64,000 bases of DNA from Chloroflexota bacterium. Its GTDB lineage: Bacteria > Chloroflexota > Anaerolineae > UBA2200. Every line of letters begins with the position of its first letter. The first letter of the stretch is position 1. The DNA lies in the NCBI GenBank assembly GCA_014360755.1, contig JACIWX010000002.1:186001-250000 (forward strand), written 5' to 3'. This document shows positions 46,534-55,269 of this stretch, one piece after another. A model generated the notes under the pieces. That model was not told the origin of the DNA and did no database searches. It saw nothing but the letters and a program-made list of their open reading frames with translations. The position numbers were made by a program, and so were the translations under genes.

Positions 46534-47637
46534 CTAGCGTTCGCTGCTTTTCAAGCCATGTCCGGTTAAAGGCAGCACAATCAAGTCATGAGGATGGAAG
46601 CGTTTACGCCAGCGCACCAATGCGGCTAATGGTACAGCCGCAGTGGGTTCTACATACAAGCCGCGCTTGGCTAGCATCTTTCTCGCTGCTAGGATTTCTT
46701 CATCACGCACAGTCAGCACTGCGCCGCCTGTTTCGCGCACGGCTTTCAATGCGTGTCTCCCCCACGCTGGACGAGCGATCGAGATGCCCTCTGCTACCGT
46801 ATGTCCGGGTTCTACCTCTTGGACATCCTCCCATCCATTCTGCCAGGCAGTGAAAAGAGGAGCACAAGCCTGGGACTGCACCGCAGAGAAACGTGGCAGA
46901 GCCTGTAGGAGCCCCGCTGCTTGCAGCCTTTTTACCGCTAGGTAAGTGGATGCAATGAGTGAACCATGGCCCACAGGGAAAATCAAATGATCCGGCATCC
47001 GTCCGCCTAGTTGCTCAAACAATTCATAGCCTATGGTTACTACGCCCTCTAGGAACATGGGGTGATAAGCATGGCTGGCATAGTACGCCCCCTCTTTAAC
47101 TGCCTCTAGCACCGCTTCTGTTGCACGAGGACGGGGACCCTCTACAAGGACAAGTTCTGCTCCATATACCCGAATCTGCGCCTGTTTGGCAGCGGAGGTA
47201 TGCGCTGGGGCAAAAATGCGTACCCGTAGCCCTGCCCGTGCGCTATAAGCAGCTAAGGAGGCTCCCGCATTACCTGAAGAATCGTCCACGATATCTCGAA
47301 CGCCCCAAGCCCGCAAGAAGCTGACCAACAAAGAACTGCCACGATCCTTGAATGAACCTGTGGGATTCAAAAATTCTAGTTTGAACCCTATATCGAGGCC
47401 ATCCCATGCTTCTAGCAATAGCGGAGTGCCGCCTTCGCCCAAGCTGACCGGTTCGGCATGCGGGCCAATGGGAGGAAGGACATCTCGATAGCGCCATAAC
47501 CCTGATTCCTGCGTTCTGACAGCCTCTAGGCGGAACGCAGGGACATCTTCCACGAAAAAGGGTTGGCCACATGGACAACACCAGCGCTGGGTGGGCCATG
47601 TTTCCTTATTGCCGCAAAGAGCGCAGAAAAAGTTCAT
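46534..47637 (-). CDS. Threonine synthase-like PLP enzyme
   Basis: 367 residues. An N-terminal zinc-ribbon-like stretch (CALC then CPCG), PLP lysine in GSFKDRG, and the phosphate-binding SSGNAGASLAAYSARAG. The family includes threonine synthase (phosphohomoserine to threonine) and related lyases. The gene overlaps the ROK gene stop by 4 bases. There is no other threonine pathway gene here, so the specificity rests on family resemblance. Confidence 0.85.
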   Translation of the reverse strand: MNFFCALCGNKETWPTQRWCCPCGQPFFVEDVPAFRLEAVRTQESGLWRYRDVLPPIGPHAEPVSLGEGGTPLLLEAWDGLDIGFKLEFLNPTGSFKDRGSSLLVSFLRAWGVRDIVDDSSGNAGASLAAYSARAGLRVRIFAPAHTSAAKQAQIRVYGAELVLVEGPRPRATEAVLEAVKEGAYYASHAYHPMFLEGVVTIGYELFEQLGGRMPDHLIFPVGHGSLIASTYLAVKRLQAAGLLQALPRFSAVQSQACAPLFTAWQNGWEDVQEVEPGHTVAEGISIARPAWGRHALKAVRETGGAVLTVRDEEILAARKMLAKRGLYVEPTAAVPLAALVRWRKRFHPHDLIVLPLTGHGLKSSER

Positions 47638-48599
47638 GCTGTCCCTGTCTCTGCCAAAACCAATGCGATCGCGCCAATTAAGCCAACATCATCTCCAAGC
47701 GCAGCAGGGACGATGCGAACACTACGCTGCGAGGCAGCAATCGCGCGTTCTGCAATGAGCGCGCGCACCGGCGCAAAAAGCAGTTCCCCAGCCTTGCTGA
47801 CGCCGCCTCCGACAATGATCATCTCGGGATCAAAAGCGTGGATGAAGGAAATCATGCCAATACCCAAGTAGAAGGCAGCACGTTGCATGACTTCCAGAGC
47901 CAATACATCTCCTTGCTGGGCAGCCTCGACCACCTCTTTTGCCGTGATGCGCGTGGGATCACCTTCGAACCGTGCTCGCAGCAGCGAGGGCTTGCCTTCC
48001 TGCAACAGTTCTATGGCATGGCGGGCAATCGCTGGACCTGACGCCAATGCTTGCAAGCAACCAATATTGCCGCAATTGCACCGCGAGCCATGGGGGTCCA
48101 CGATAACATGTCCCAATTCTGCTGCCCAGCCGTTTGCCCCCAACAGCAACTTCCCATTCTCGATGACGCCTGCCCCAATGCCTGTGCTAATGGTCAGATA
48201 GATCAGGAAATCAACGCCTTGTCCTGCCCCAAAGCGATGTTCGGCTAGAGCAGCAAGATTGGCATCATTGCCTACATAGACGGGCAGCTGCAGGCCCTGC
48301 ACCAACAGGTCACGGAGAGGCCAGTTCTCAAAGCCCCGTATATTGGATGCCTTGGCGACAATACCAGTGCGAGGATTCACTGCACCTGCTGTAGCCACTC
48401 CAACGCCTAACACCTGCTTGCGCTCAATCCCTTGCAGCACCTGCTCAATGCAATCAATGATGCGGGATGTCACCTGTTGTGCACCTTCGTGAGCTGGTGT
48501 CAGTGTGTTCACGCGCCTAAGCATAGTGCGTTTGCGGTCAGCCAGCACAGCACGAATTTGGGTTCCCCCTACATCCACACCCACGATAAGTTCTTCCAT
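47634..48599 (-). CDS. ROK-family sugar kinase (glucokinase type)
   Basis: 321 residues from the ATG at 48599 (GGAG 7 bases upstream). ATP motif VGVDVGGTQIRAV, the sugar-binding GNDANLAALAEH, and the ROK zinc motif CNCGNIGC. There is no helix-turn-helix, so it is a kinase and not a repressor. Glucose or N-acetylated sugars are likely substrates. It is the first gene of a pair with the threonine-synthase-like gene. Confidence 0.92.
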   Translation of the reverse strand: MEELIVGVDVGGTQIRAVLADRKRTMLRRVNTLTPAHEGAQQVTSRIIDCIEQVLQGIERKQVLGVGVATAGAVNPRTGIVAKASNIRGFENWPLRDLLVQGLQLPVYVGNDANLAALAEHRFGAGQGVDFLIYLTISTGIGAGVIENGKLLLGANGWAAELGHVIVDPHGSRCNCGNIGCLQALASGPAIARHAIELLQEGKPSLLRARFEGDPTRITAKEVVEAAQQGDVLALEVMQRAAFYLGIGMISFIHAFDPEMIIVGGGVSKAGELLFAPVRALIAERAIAASQRSVRIVPAALGDDVGLIGAIALVLAETGTA

Positions 48600-48972
48600 C
48601 AGGCTTCTCCACACCAGAGTAAGCCAAAGTATACTGTCATCTTGATGGGGTGGCAAATAGACGAGGGCTGGAGTTGGGACAAGTCACAATATAGGATTTG
48701 TAAAGTGAGGGGCTGTTTGCCCAAGTTCAGAAGGTTGCAGAAATGCATTTTCCAAATGCAACAAAAACTCCGATATATGCCTGGTACAGGTGCATGTCGT
48801 GCTAGCGTGAAATTGACACTCCGCTCATTCTATCATACAATAGTTTAGTTACCGCAAGCGAATCGGCTATCGCGGATGGTGAATTCACCCTGGCTGCGAG
48901 GCCAGGTTATTCATAGTAAGTAATTACCAAAACGGCTGATGACTTCTCAACAGTCGCCTTTCAGGAGGATAA
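48600..48972. other. Intergenic region between the ROK gene and the EF-G paralogue
   Basis: 373 bases between divergent genes. It contains the rightward promoter at 48813-48841 and a small inverted repeat GCATTTTCC/AAATGC near 48742. I see no coding frame I would defend. Confidence 0.6.
48813..48841 (+). promoter_or_regulatory. Promoter of the EF-G paralogue
   Basis: TTGACA at 48813-48818, a 17-base spacer, TACAAT at 48836-48841. It leaves a leader of about 125 bases. Confidence 0.8.
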
Positions 48973-51045
48973 ATGAAGAATTACAAAGTTGAGGAATTGA
49001 GAAATGTAAGTTTAGTTTCCCACAGTGGGGCGGGCAAGACTTCGCTGACTGAAGCCATGCTGTACAATGCTGGGGTGATCAATCGCCTGGGCAAGGTTGA
49101 CGAAGGCAACACGGTGTCCGATTATGACCCAGAGGAAATCCGGCGCAAGATATCGGTGAATACATCGGTTACCCCATGGGAGTGGGAAGGACACAAAGTA
49201 AACCTGTTGGACACCCCGGGCTATGCTGACTTTGTCGGGGAAGTCAAAGGAGCGATCCGTGTTTCTGATGCGGTTGTAGTGGTACTGTGCGCTGCTTCGG
49301 GAGTGGAAGTGGGCACCGAGCTGGTATGGCAATATGCCGATGAGCTCAAATTGCCCCGGTTGGCTTTTATCAACAAAATGGATCGCGAAAACGCCAGTTT
49401 CCAGCGCACCTTGGAGCAGATGAGAGCCAAATTCAACGTCAATTTTGTCCCCTTGCAGTTGCCAATTGGGGCTCAAGCCGATTTCAAAGGTGTAGTAGAC
49501 CTGCTATCCATGCAAGCCTTTCTCGGTGATGGCAAGAAGGCGAGCGACATCCCCGCTGAACTGCGTGAGGAAGCTCAAGCGATGCGCCAACAACTCATTG
49601 AAGTGGCTGCCGAGGCGGATGATGAGTTGATCGTCAAATACCTTGACGGGGCAGAACTCAGCGTTCAGGAGATTCAAAGAGGCCTAGCCGCAGCAGTTGC
49701 CTCAGGCAAGGTAGTGTTGGTATTATGTGGCTCTGCCACTCAGAATATAGGCGTTCGTCTCTTGCAGGATGCTATTGTAGACTATCTGCCCTCGCCGGCT
49801 GCTGTTGAAGTAAAGGCTGTGAACATACGCGATAGCAGCGAGGAAGTGATCAGGGCTTCAACGGTGGGGCCACTGGCAGCGCTCGTTTTCAAGACCATGG
49901 CAGATCCCTATGTGGGGAAGCTCACTTATTTCCGCGTCTATTCAGGCGTTCTCCAAAGCGATTCGCGCGTCCTGAATGCCAATAAAGGCGAGGAAGAGCG
50001 AATTGGACAGCTTTTCTTCCTCCGTGGGAAGGAGCAAACACCTACGAAAGAGGTTATGGCAGGAGACATTGGAGCCGTAACAAAGCTCCAAGTCACTGTT
50101 ACAGGGGATACACTTTGTGACAAGGATCATCCGATTACTTTGCCTGGCATCACTTTTCCTCACCCGGTGGCTTTTGCCGCGGTCAGTCCCAAGACCAAGG
50201 CTGACCTGGATAAGATGGGCTCCGCTTTGGCACGGTTGGTTGAGGAAGACCCCACCTTAGTGGTGAGCCGCGATCCGGATACCGGTGAGACCGTCATTTC
50301 GGGTATGGGGGATTCGCATATAGACATTGCGGTCAAGCGTTTGCAGCAGAAATTCGGTGTGGATGTGGTTACTTCTGTGCCCAAAGTGCCTTATAAGGAG
50401 ACCATTACCAAGACGGTACAGGTGCAAGGACGGCACAAGAAGCAAACGGGTGGGCGTGGCCAGTTTGGTGACGTGTGGATTCGCTTTGAACCATTGCCCC
50501 GTGGCGCAGGTTTTGAGTTCGTGGACGAGGTCTTTGGCGGTCACGTACCACGCAACTTTATACCGGCGGTGGAAAAGGGCTTGCGGGAAGCCATGGCCAA
50601 GGGCGTGCTGGCTGGCTATCCCGTTACAGATTTCCGAGCAGCACTGTATGACGGTTCTTCTCACCCAGTGGATTCTTCGGAAATTGCCTTCAAGCTCGCT
50701 GCACATTTGGCGTTCAAGAAGGGCATGGAGGAAGCTAATCCCATCCTGCTCGAACCTATTATGAAGGTAACGATTATTGTGCCAGAGCAGTTCATGGGCG
50801 ATGTCCTGGGCGACCTCAACACGAAACGAGCGCGCGTCCTGGGCATGGAGCAACAAAAAGGGAACAGCGTGATCAGAGCCGAGGTTCCACTCGCTGAGAT
50901 GCAGCGGTATGCCGCTGATTTGCGCTCGATGACCCAGGGAAGAGGCTATTTCAGCATGGAATTTGAGCGCTATGACCAGGTCCCTGCCCATATTGCACAA
51001 GGGATCATTGAGCAAGCCAAGAAAGAGAAGGAAGAAGGGGCTTGA
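48973..51045 (+). CDS. Elongation factor G paralogue (EF-G2 type)
   Basis: 690 residues, five-domain EF-G layout. The P-loop is SHSGAGKTSL (16-25), and G3 is LDTPGYADF, G4 NKMD. The SHSGAGKTS loop and the opening MKNYKVEELRNVSLV mark the EF-G2 branch, not the main translocase (which has AHIDAGKTT). It is not in the str operon but stands alone with its own promoter and terminator. EF-G2 proteins may act in ribosome recycling or specialised conditions; the role here is unknown. Confidence 0.93.
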   Translation: MKNYKVEELRNVSLVSHSGAGKTSLTEAMLYNAGVINRLGKVDEGNTVSDYDPEEIRRKISVNTSVTPWEWEGHKVNLLDTPGYADFVGEVKGAIRVSDAVVVVLCAASGVEVGTELVWQYADELKLPRLAFINKMDRENASFQRTLEQMRAKFNVNFVPLQLPIGAQADFKGVVDLLSMQAFLGDGKKASDIPAELREEAQAMRQQLIEVAAEADDELIVKYLDGAELSVQEIQRGLAAAVASGKVVLVLCGSATQNIGVRLLQDAIVDYLPSPAAVEVKAVNIRDSSEEVIRASTVGPLAALVFKTMADPYVGKLTYFRVYSGVLQSDSRVLNANKGEEERIGQLFFLRGKEQTPTKEVMAGDIGAVTKLQVTVTGDTLCDKDHPITLPGITFPHPVAFAAVSPKTKADLDKMGSALARLVEEDPTLVVSRDPDTGETVISGMGDSHIDIAVKRLQQKFGVDVVTSVPKVPYKETITKTVQVQGRHKKQTGGRGQFGDVWIRFEPLPRGAGFEFVDEVFGGHVPRNFIPAVEKGLREAMAKGVLAGYPVTDFRAALYDGSSHPVDSSEIAFKLAAHLAFKKGMEEANPILLEPIMKVTIIVPEQFMGDVLGDLNTKRARVLGMEQQKGNSVIRAEVPLAEMQRYAADLRSMTQGRGYFSMEFERYDQVPAHIAQGIIEQAKKEKEEGA

Positions 51046-51061
51046 TGCTTGGTTCGTGAAG

Positions 51062-51103
51062 GAGGAACAGCCACTATTGTTGAAAGTGGCTGTTCCTCTT
51101 TTT
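51062..51103 (+). terminator. Terminator of the EF-G paralogue
   Basis: Perfect 14-bp stem (arm GAGGAACAGCCACT), 9-base loop, then TTTTT. It lies 17 bases past the stop. Confidence 0.92.
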
Positions 51104-51123
51104 GGGGTTTGCATGGTGCTGGG

Positions 51124-51603
51124 TCAAATAGTGAAATAATCCGGGGGGACATCCAGGTAGAGAGCTAGCGCCTGTAGTTCTGAGGCAGGGATATCGCGCT
51201 CGCCATATTCATATTGCGCGATGCGCCGAGCGGGGATGCCTAACTTTTTGGCACAGTCTTCCTGCGTCTTGCCTGCCTGTAGCCTTGCTTGGCGTAGCAA
51301 TGCGCCCATGATTTTATGCTCAATGCGGGGTACAGCCTGATATGCCTTCTCTGTATCTTCGTCTTCCACCGTGCTTTCATCATCGAAGAAATAGCCTAGT
51401 GGGGTGTCGCATAGCTGTGCGATGAGTTCTAGTTCAGGCAGGCTGAGATCGTGCTGGCCCTGCTCGTAGGTAGCATAGCGGTGCCTGGATACACGCAACG
51501 CCGCTGCAAGTTCTGCCTGACTTCTGCCCGCGCGAATGCGTGCATTACGCAACAGAACGCCCATGATCTTCTGGCGAATGGCTTGTTTGTCGGGTTGGCT
51601 CAT
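51124..51603 (-). CDS. Transcriptional regulator with two XRE helix-turn-helix domains
   Basis: 159 residues from the ATG at 51603 (GGGGAGAG upstream). Two XRE/Cro-type HTH domains lie in tandem, at about 14-65 (LRNARIRAGRSQAELAAAL) and 103-155 (LRQARLQAGKTQEDCAKKL), joined by an acidic linker. There is no sensor domain. Tandem HTH proteins can bind two half-sites as a monomer. It is divergent from the radical SAM gene, whose promoter it might control. Confidence 0.85.
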   Translation of the reverse strand: MSQPDKQAIRQKIMGVLLRNARIRAGRSQAELAAALRVSRHRYATYEQGQHDLSLPELELIAQLCDTPLGYFFDDESTVEDEDTEKAYQAVPRIEHKIMGALLRQARLQAGKTQEDCAKKLGIPARRIAQYEYGERDIPASELQALALYLDVPPDYFTI

Positions 51604-51744
51604 GATCTCTCCCCATGGCATCGGATGCAGACCTCGTTGACATTATATCACGGACGTTGCTGAACGGCAATATGCATATGGAAAGCAGATAGTGAAGGGG
51701 AATATCGGATACGCTGGGGGCTAGGTTCATATAAGGGATAAGAA

Positions 51745-52734
51745 ATGGGCACGAGTGAGGAAAGTGCAGTACAGTGCACCCTTTGCCGCCGTGGGTGCCG
51801 TATCAAATCCGGGGAGGTTGGCTTCTGCCGCACGCGGCGCAATGAGCAAGGACGGCTGCAAAGCATTGTCTATGGCCGGTTGGCTGCTTTGGAAAGCCGG
51901 CCTATCGAGATTAAGCCTTTCTTTCATTTCTATCCCGGCTCCACTGCGCTCACATATTGTTGCTATTCCTGCAATCTGCGCTGTCGCTGGTGCCAGAATT
52001 GGCACCTGAGCCGCACAGATCCGGTGCGTGTCCAGGCGGAGTATGTATCTCCTCAGGACCTAGTGGATATGGCTTTGCGATTTGGCGACAAGGGGCTGTG
52101 TTGTAGTTTTACAGAGCCCACTCTCTTGCACGAATACAATTTGGCGGCTTTCCCCCTGGCGAAGGCCGCAGGATTATATACTTGCTACGTATCCAACGGC
52201 TATATGACACTTCACGCTCTGCGTGAGTTGCGCGAAGCCGGGTTAGATGCCATCAAGATTGATGTCAAGGGCGATGCTGAGGTATACCGCGAGTATTGTG
52301 CCGCTGCGCATGGCGAGTTGGTTTGGGAAACGGCGGCTGCGGCTAAGGGGATGGGATTGCACGTAGAAATTGTAAACCTGGTTGTTACCGGCGTGAACGA
52401 CTCTGAACGAGCACTGCACTATGTCATCCAGAGCCACTTGCAGGCTGTTGGTGCGGAGACGCCCTTGCATTTCACCCGCTATTATCCGGCTCATCAGATG
52501 CACGCTCCACCGACGCCTATTTCCACCTTAGAACACGCCTACAACCTTGCGCGCCAAGCCGGGCTGGCTTACGTCTATCTGGGCAATGTCCCTGGACATC
52601 CTGCGGAGAACACATACTGCCCCTCCTGTGGTCAACTCTTGATTGAGCGTTTGGGATATCGGATGCGCCGCAATCTTCTAACCCCATCAAAACAGTGTCC
52701 ATCATGCGGCCGTAGCATTCCATGTATTGGGTGA
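51745..52734 (+). CDS. AmmeMemoRadiSam-type radical SAM enzyme
   Basis: 329 residues. An N-terminal Cys segment (CTLCRRGC, then GFC at about 27) precedes the radical SAM motif CNLRCRWC (CX3CX2C) near 76-83. Two C-terminal zinc-like pairs (CPSC, CPSC) follow. This layout matches the radical SAM member of the AMMECR1-Memo-radical SAM set, related to pyruvate formate-lyase activators. The AMMECR1 and Memo partners are not in the window. The reaction is not established for this family as far as I know. Confidence 0.85.
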   Translation: MGTSEESAVQCTLCRRGCRIKSGEVGFCRTRRNEQGRLQSIVYGRLAALESRPIEIKPFFHFYPGSTALTYCCYSCNLRCRWCQNWHLSRTDPVRVQAEYVSPQDLVDMALRFGDKGLCCSFTEPTLLHEYNLAAFPLAKAAGLYTCYVSNGYMTLHALRELREAGLDAIKIDVKGDAEVYREYCAAAHGELVWETAAAAKGMGLHVEIVNLVVTGVNDSERALHYVIQSHLQAVGAETPLHFTRYYPAHQMHAPPTPISTLEHAYNLARQAGLAYVYLGNVPGHPAENTYCPSCGQLLIERLGYRMRRNLLTPSKQCPSCGRSIPCIG

Positions 52735-52812
52735 CCTCGGAGCGGTTTCACGCTGTGCTGTTGGTTCACTGCGCAGAAACTTCCATAAGGCTGGTTTCCC
52801 TCGAGCTCACAT

Positions 52813-52841
52813 TTGACAAAAAAGCCAATTTATGGTATCCT
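52813..52841 (+). promoter_or_regulatory. Promoter of the GntR-headed catabolic operon
   Basis: TTGACA at 52813-52818, a 17-base spacer, TATCCT at 52836-52841. The operator repeats begin 9 bases after the -10 box, covering the expected start of transcription. Confidence 0.82.
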
Positions 52842-52850
52842 GTGTTCACC

Positions 52851-52880
52851 TGTATACACTTGTATACACTTGTATGCTAA
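52851..52880 (+). promoter_or_regulatory. Three-unit operator repeat, probable GntR/UTRA binding site
   Basis: TGTATACACT, TGTATACACT and TGTATGCTAA follow with no gap, a 10-bp period. Each of the first two units contains the palindrome TGTATACA, like HutC-type GntR half-sites built around GTATA. One turn of helix per unit would put the proteins on the same face. It lies between the -10 box and the regulator gene, so autorepression is likely. Confidence 0.7.
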
Positions 52881-52917
52881 AGGCTGGCTATAGTCAGGGA
52901 GAGGGAGAATCGGTTAT

Positions 52918-53757
52918 ATGAAAGCAGATGTGATTGCAGCCATGCCTGTCTATCTTCAACTAGAACTAATCCTGACCGAACGCATTCGTTCAGGTGAGTT
53001 GAAGATGGGCTCCAAGTTGCCTTCGGAGAGTGAACTAGCTGCGGAATTTGGAGTAAGTCGTTCTACTGTCCGGAAAGTCTTAGATCGCCTCGCTGCTGAT
53101 GGTTTGATTGTGAAATGGCCGGGAAAGGGCTCCTACGTTAGTGCTGAGAGGCTCAAGATGACCCCCACGAGCCTGAGTTTTAGTCAGCAAATGATCGCGG
53201 CCGGACATTCAGTAAGCACAAAAGTGCTGTTGCGCAAAGTGATCCCCGCCCCAGAGCATATTGCGCAAGCTCTTGGTCTTCCCACTACTGGAAGGGTTGT
53301 GTACTTCCGTCGTCTGCGCATTCTGGATGGTGAACCAGTAGCTATTCATACCACGTTTTTGCCATACCCTCAATATGAGCAGGTAACGATTGAAAAGCTG
53401 GAGCGAACGCAATCTCTATCCCAGGTTATGGAAGAGGTAGCTGGCGTTAGGGTGGTAAGCTCTCATGATGTCCTTTCGGTCATTCAGGTTGATCCAGCAG
53501 ATGCTGCATTGTTGAATATTCCACCAAATAGCCCAGTAGTACTTGTGCGTGGAGTAGGTTATACCTTGGCAGGCACTCCAGCGCGTTGTACAGAAGCGAT
53601 ATATCGTAGCGATCGCTTTGAATTCACGATCTACAATAGCGTTCTGGCTGATGTATTTACACCTGCATCGCCTAGGAATGCTGGGCTTGGCACTTATCTG
53701 ATGCCAACCATGATACGTTGTATACCCAAAGAAATCAGTCAGGAAGGAAAGGATTAA
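52918..53757 (+). CDS. GntR-family regulator, HutC/UTRA type
   Basis: 279 residues. An N-terminal winged helix (about 10-75; LPSESELAAEFGVSRSTVRK) and a C-terminal UTRA effector domain (about 95-245), which in this family binds sugar phosphates or similar small molecules. It heads a run of genes on the same strand through 61.8 kb and starts 10 bases before the lactonase-like gene. I infer that it represses this operon until a phosphorylated intermediate binds. Confidence 0.93.
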   Translation: MKADVIAAMPVYLQLELILTERIRSGELKMGSKLPSESELAAEFGVSRSTVRKVLDRLAADGLIVKWPGKGSYVSAERLKMTPTSLSFSQQMIAAGHSVSTKVLLRKVIPAPEHIAQALGLPTTGRVVYFRRLRILDGEPVAIHTTFLPYPQYEQVTIEKLERTQSLSQVMEEVAGVRVVSSHDVLSVIQVDPADAALLNIPPNSPVVLVRGVGYTLAGTPARCTEAIYRSDRFEFTIYNSVLADVFTPASPRNAGLGTYLMPTMIRCIPKEISQEGKD

Positions 53758-53767
53758 GGAGAAATCT

Positions 53768-54736
53768 ATGAAGCGCATTCAGACCCTGTTAGGTGATATT
53801 CCTCCGGAAGAACTTGGGATTACTGATGCCCACGATCACTTGATTCGTAGTGGAGGAATGGAAGTTGTTCACGACCGGGATTTTCTCCTGGATGACGTGG
53901 ACAAAGCTGTACAGGAGATGGAGCTGTTCCTCAAAGCAGGCGGTAAAACGATCGTAGATATGGATCCTATTGGTTGTGGCCGGAATGTGCCCAAGATGCT
54001 GGAGATTGCCAAGCGTTTTGCCGGCCGTGGTCATATTATTCTCACCACTGGTTTCCAGCGAGGCGAGTTCTATGACCATCGCACACACTGGGTAGCTACC
54101 TGCACAGTTGATCAGATCGCTGCGTTACTGGTTGCTGAAATCAAGGAGGGCCTCGATTTGCATAGCTATAATGGCCCTGTGGTCGAGCGTACCACTGCCA
54201 AGGCTGGCGTAATCAAGGCCGGTACTGGCTATGGCGCTATCACGCCTTTCGAGAAAAAAGTCTTTCAGGCGGTTGCATTAGCTCAACAGGAGACTGGAGC
54301 ACCCATTGTAACCCATACCCAATTTGGGACAATGGCTATGGAGCAAATTGAGCTCCTACGGGAGTACGGAGCGAATCTGGAAAAAGTCGTTTTGAGCCAT
54401 GTGCAGAGGAATCCGGATTTGTGGTATCACAAACGGCTTCTGGACACTGGGGTATCGCTTTGCTACGACGGGCTTTATCGGGTGAAGTACTTCTCGGACA
54501 ATGTGATAGCCAACCTGATTCACGAACTTGTCCGGGCGGGGTATCAGAAACAGCTTCTTTTGTCGATGGATGCAGGCCGTGCATCGTATCAAAAAGCCTA
54601 TGGTGGTGGGGTTGGCATTGACTACATGCTCACGGTGTTTGTACCTCGCTTGCGCAGCGAAGGATTGGCAGAATCAGCGATAGAAGATATCTTGATTCAC
54701 AATCCCGCACGCATCTTTGCCATCGACAAAGCATAA
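53768..54736 (+). CDS. Phosphotriesterase-like metal hydrolase, probable phospho-sugar lactonase
   Basis: 322 residues. All binuclear metal ligands can be assigned: His22 and His24 (DAHDHL), a candidate carboxylated Lys150 (IKAGTGYG), His183, His211 and Asp268 (SMDAG). So it is probably an active enzyme. Members of this family (COG1735) found in sugar PTS loci include hydrolases of phosphorylated sugar lactones such as Lmo2620. That fits the ascorbate-type PTS here. It would open a lactone phosphate in the cytoplasm. The exact substrate is unknown. Confidence 0.87.
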   Translation: MKRIQTLLGDIPPEELGITDAHDHLIRSGGMEVVHDRDFLLDDVDKAVQEMELFLKAGGKTIVDMDPIGCGRNVPKMLEIAKRFAGRGHIILTTGFQRGEFYDHRTHWVATCTVDQIAALLVAEIKEGLDLHSYNGPVVERTTAKAGVIKAGTGYGAITPFEKKVFQAVALAQQETGAPIVTHTQFGTMAMEQIELLREYGANLEKVVLSHVQRNPDLWYHKRLLDTGVSLCYDGLYRVKYFSDNVIANLIHELVRAGYQKQLLLSMDAGRASYQKAYGGGVGIDYMLTVFVPRLRSEGLAESAIEDILIHNPARIFAIDKA

Positions 54737-54777
54737 GCGGTAGCGGCGTTAGTTTTAGCGATTAAGCGGCAATCAAT

Positions 54778-55269
54778 GTGGTAGGTGCAAAGAGAAGCGA
54801 GAAAGCGTTAGAGGTCCAGGCACGCGCCAAGGAAATCCATGCACAAGGTTTCCATTGATCCGAAACGGTGATGCGCGCCGTGGGCGTGTACGCGTTGGGT
54901 GAGTCTGCACTCACCGATACGATCTTGCGTATGATGACGACCATACATGGTGGCCTTGCCGATACCAAGCAAGGTCATTGTGGGGCATTGCTGGCCGGCT
55001 TGTTGATTATTGGTGCTCTGTTTGGTCGGGTTCAGGCTGATGGGGATGATGCCCAGGCCAAGACCGTGGCTCGACAGTACTGGCAAAGGTTTATCGAGGA
55101 GTTTGGTTCGGACCATTGTGGGACATTGAGAAGTACGGGGAAAGTTGGGCCAGAATATCCTTCTGTATGTGGCACGATCATGGTGAGAGCAGCAGGGATC
55201 CTTGTTGATCTTCTTGAGGAGATTGCAAGCCAGAACGAAGGGGTCCTTGATGGAGACGATGTAGGATGA
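54778..55269 (+). CDS. Probable selenoprotein of the C_GCAxxG_C_C redox family (in-frame UGA)
   Basis: 163 residues if the UGA at 54856-54858 is read as selenocysteine (residue 27). Upstream codons give AKEIHAQGFH-U-SETVMRAV, where family members have a conserved GFNCAE. The other three Cys are in place: C68 (HCGALLAG), C114 (DHCGTL) and C131 (SVCG). The frame stays open 136 codons past the UGA, and its stop overlaps the ATG of the next gene (ATGA). A SECIS-like hairpin follows the UGA. The start is uncertain: a GTG at 54778 after a stop at 54763, with no strong ribosome site. Alternative: a pseudogene with a nonsense mutation at the Cys codon. Confidence 0.72.
54856..54890 (+). promoter_or_regulatory. 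Candidate bacterial SECIS element
   Basis: UGA at 54856-54858. A continuous 8-bp stem, 54872-54879 (TGCGCGCC) with 54883-54890 (GGCGTGTA; two G-U pairs), has the loop GTG at 54880-54882, 21 bases after the UGA. A G in the first loop positions and a spacing of about 16-37 bases are the usual features of bacterial SECIS elements. A competing 6-bp hairpin (54865-54881) is weaker. Confidence 0.6.

Noticed and set aside
50257..51114. 285-residue minus-strand frame
   Set aside because: Antisense to the EF-G paralogue and its terminator; composition reflects the complement of a coding gene.
54865..54881. Alternative hairpin after the UGA as the SECIS
   Set aside because: Only 6 bp with loop ATGCG beginning 13 bases after the UGA; spacing and loop fit the bacterial SECIS pattern less well than the 8-bp stem with a GTG loop.
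54868..55269. A 133-residue hypothetical protein starting at GTG 54868
   Set aside because: It lacks the N-terminal part that the family needs; the same frame upstream of the UGA encodes that part, so the fragment is better read as the rest of a selenoprotein.
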